Assembly (NCBI RefSeq): GCF_014836635.1
Contig: NZ_JACSQL010000001.1
Span: 1 to 64,000, forward strand
Origin: Paenibacillus gallinarum
GTDB lineage: Bacteria > Bacillota > Bacilli > Paenibacillales > Paenibacillaceae
DNA length: 64,000 nt
Direction: 5' to 3'
A model generated the notes under the pieces. The model searched no databases. It had not been told where the DNA came from and saw nothing but the letters and a program-made list of their open reading frames with translations. Every line of letters starts with the position of its first letter. Within the stretch, counting starts at the first letter, position 1. Positions 63,743 to 64,000 of the stretch are shown one piece after another. Both the position numbers and the translations under genes were made by a program.

Positions 63743-64000
63743 TGCATCAAGAACCTGTTGTTCGAATGCAAGGGGTCAGCAAAGTCATTTCTTCCCGCTA
63801 TCTAGTACGAGACCTGACTCTGGATATCCATCCAGGCCAGGTTTTTGGTTTTTTAGGACCCAATGGCGCGGGAAAAACGACGACGATCCGTATGATGGTT
63901 GGACTGATTTCGATCAGTGAAGGCGATATACAAATTGCGGGGCATAGTATAAAACATGAATTTGAAGAGGCGATTCGCGAGGTAGGGGCGATCGTAGAAA
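63743..64000 (+). CDS. ABC transporter ATP-binding protein (partial)
   Basis: ATG 63743 follows AAGGAGTG; the first 86 residues are in the window and the gene runs off the edge. Walker A is GFLGPNGAGKTTTIRMMVGL near residue 36, preceded by VRDLTLDIHPGQVFGF. The style (GLIS.SEGDIQIAGHSI) is that of the BcrA/CcmA-type ATPases that pair with ABC-2 permeases for drug, peptide or lipid export. Partner genes lie outside the window. Confidence 0.92.

Overview
The window looks like chromosomal DNA from a spore-forming, low-to-mid GC Firmicute, most likely Paenibacillus or a close relative. Pointers are tRNA synthetase genes behind T-box leaders, a preQ1-I riboswitch on queCDEF, a cobalamin riboswitch on metE, three proteins with copper-amine-oxidase-type stalk domains, a large secreted DUF5704-like protein, a SleB-type cortex hydrolase and strong AGGAGG ribosome binding sites. 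I saw no rRNA, tRNA, insertion sequence or CRISPR array. The species call is inference from gene content.

Layout. 0-6 kb: the end of an unknown gene; trpS (minus) with its T-box; an ECF sigma factor with a DUF4179-like membrane partner; a protein joining a DUF4145-like region to MORN repeats; a secreted stalk-domain protein. 6-10.5 kb: a Crp/Fnr regulator converging on the flavohaemoglobin gene hmp, whose promoter has a palindromic Fnr-type site centred near -41.5; an EcsC-family protein; an Fsr-like efflux pump. 10.7-13.5 kb: the queC-queD-queE-queF queuosine operon. 13.5-18 kb: AIM24-like protein, coiled-coil membrane protein, a 48-residue stalk-like protein, a VWA-family-like protein without its VWA core behind a LexA-like box, a WYL regulator and a DEDDh exonuclease. 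18-20.3 kb: T-box and proS. 20.7-26.8 kb: a CPBP-protease locus, a structured intergenic element, and a coupled stalk protein plus 1123-residue secreted protein. 27-35 kb: LysM 5'-nucleotidase, VOC protein, dGTPase, B12 riboswitch-metE, luciferase-like monooxygenase. 35.4-38.2 kb: a beta-repeat surface-type protein converging on a GH99-like protein and a CgeB-like glycosyltransferase. 38.4-49 kb: chemoreceptor, TRM11-like methylase, hydroxyacid dehydrogenase, ThpR, SleB-like hydrolase, UPF0173 hydrolase, TetR plus YhgE/Pip pair. 49.3-54 kb: gltB without gltD beside it. 54-56 kb: XRE regulator with tandem operators, an unknown gene and a decayed stretch. 56-62.9 kb: nucleotide-sugar and cell-envelope polysaccharide genes (galU, sugar transferase, manC-like, ugd, LCP, VanZ-like). 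63-64 kb: a zinc-ribbon gene under the same operator motif and the start of an ABC transporter.

Connections. The operator GATACAAAATGTATC occurs next to the XRE gene (54.9 kb) and, 8.4 kb away, in the divergent promoter region at 63.1-63.3 kb. This suggests a small regulon. Several genes read premade RNA signals: Trp and Pro tRNA through T-boxes, preQ1 for queuosine, and cobalamin for the choice of methionine synthase. Envelope functions recur: stalk-domain proteins, YhgE/Pip, LCP, VanZ-like, polysaccharide precursors and the 35-38 kb glycan cluster.
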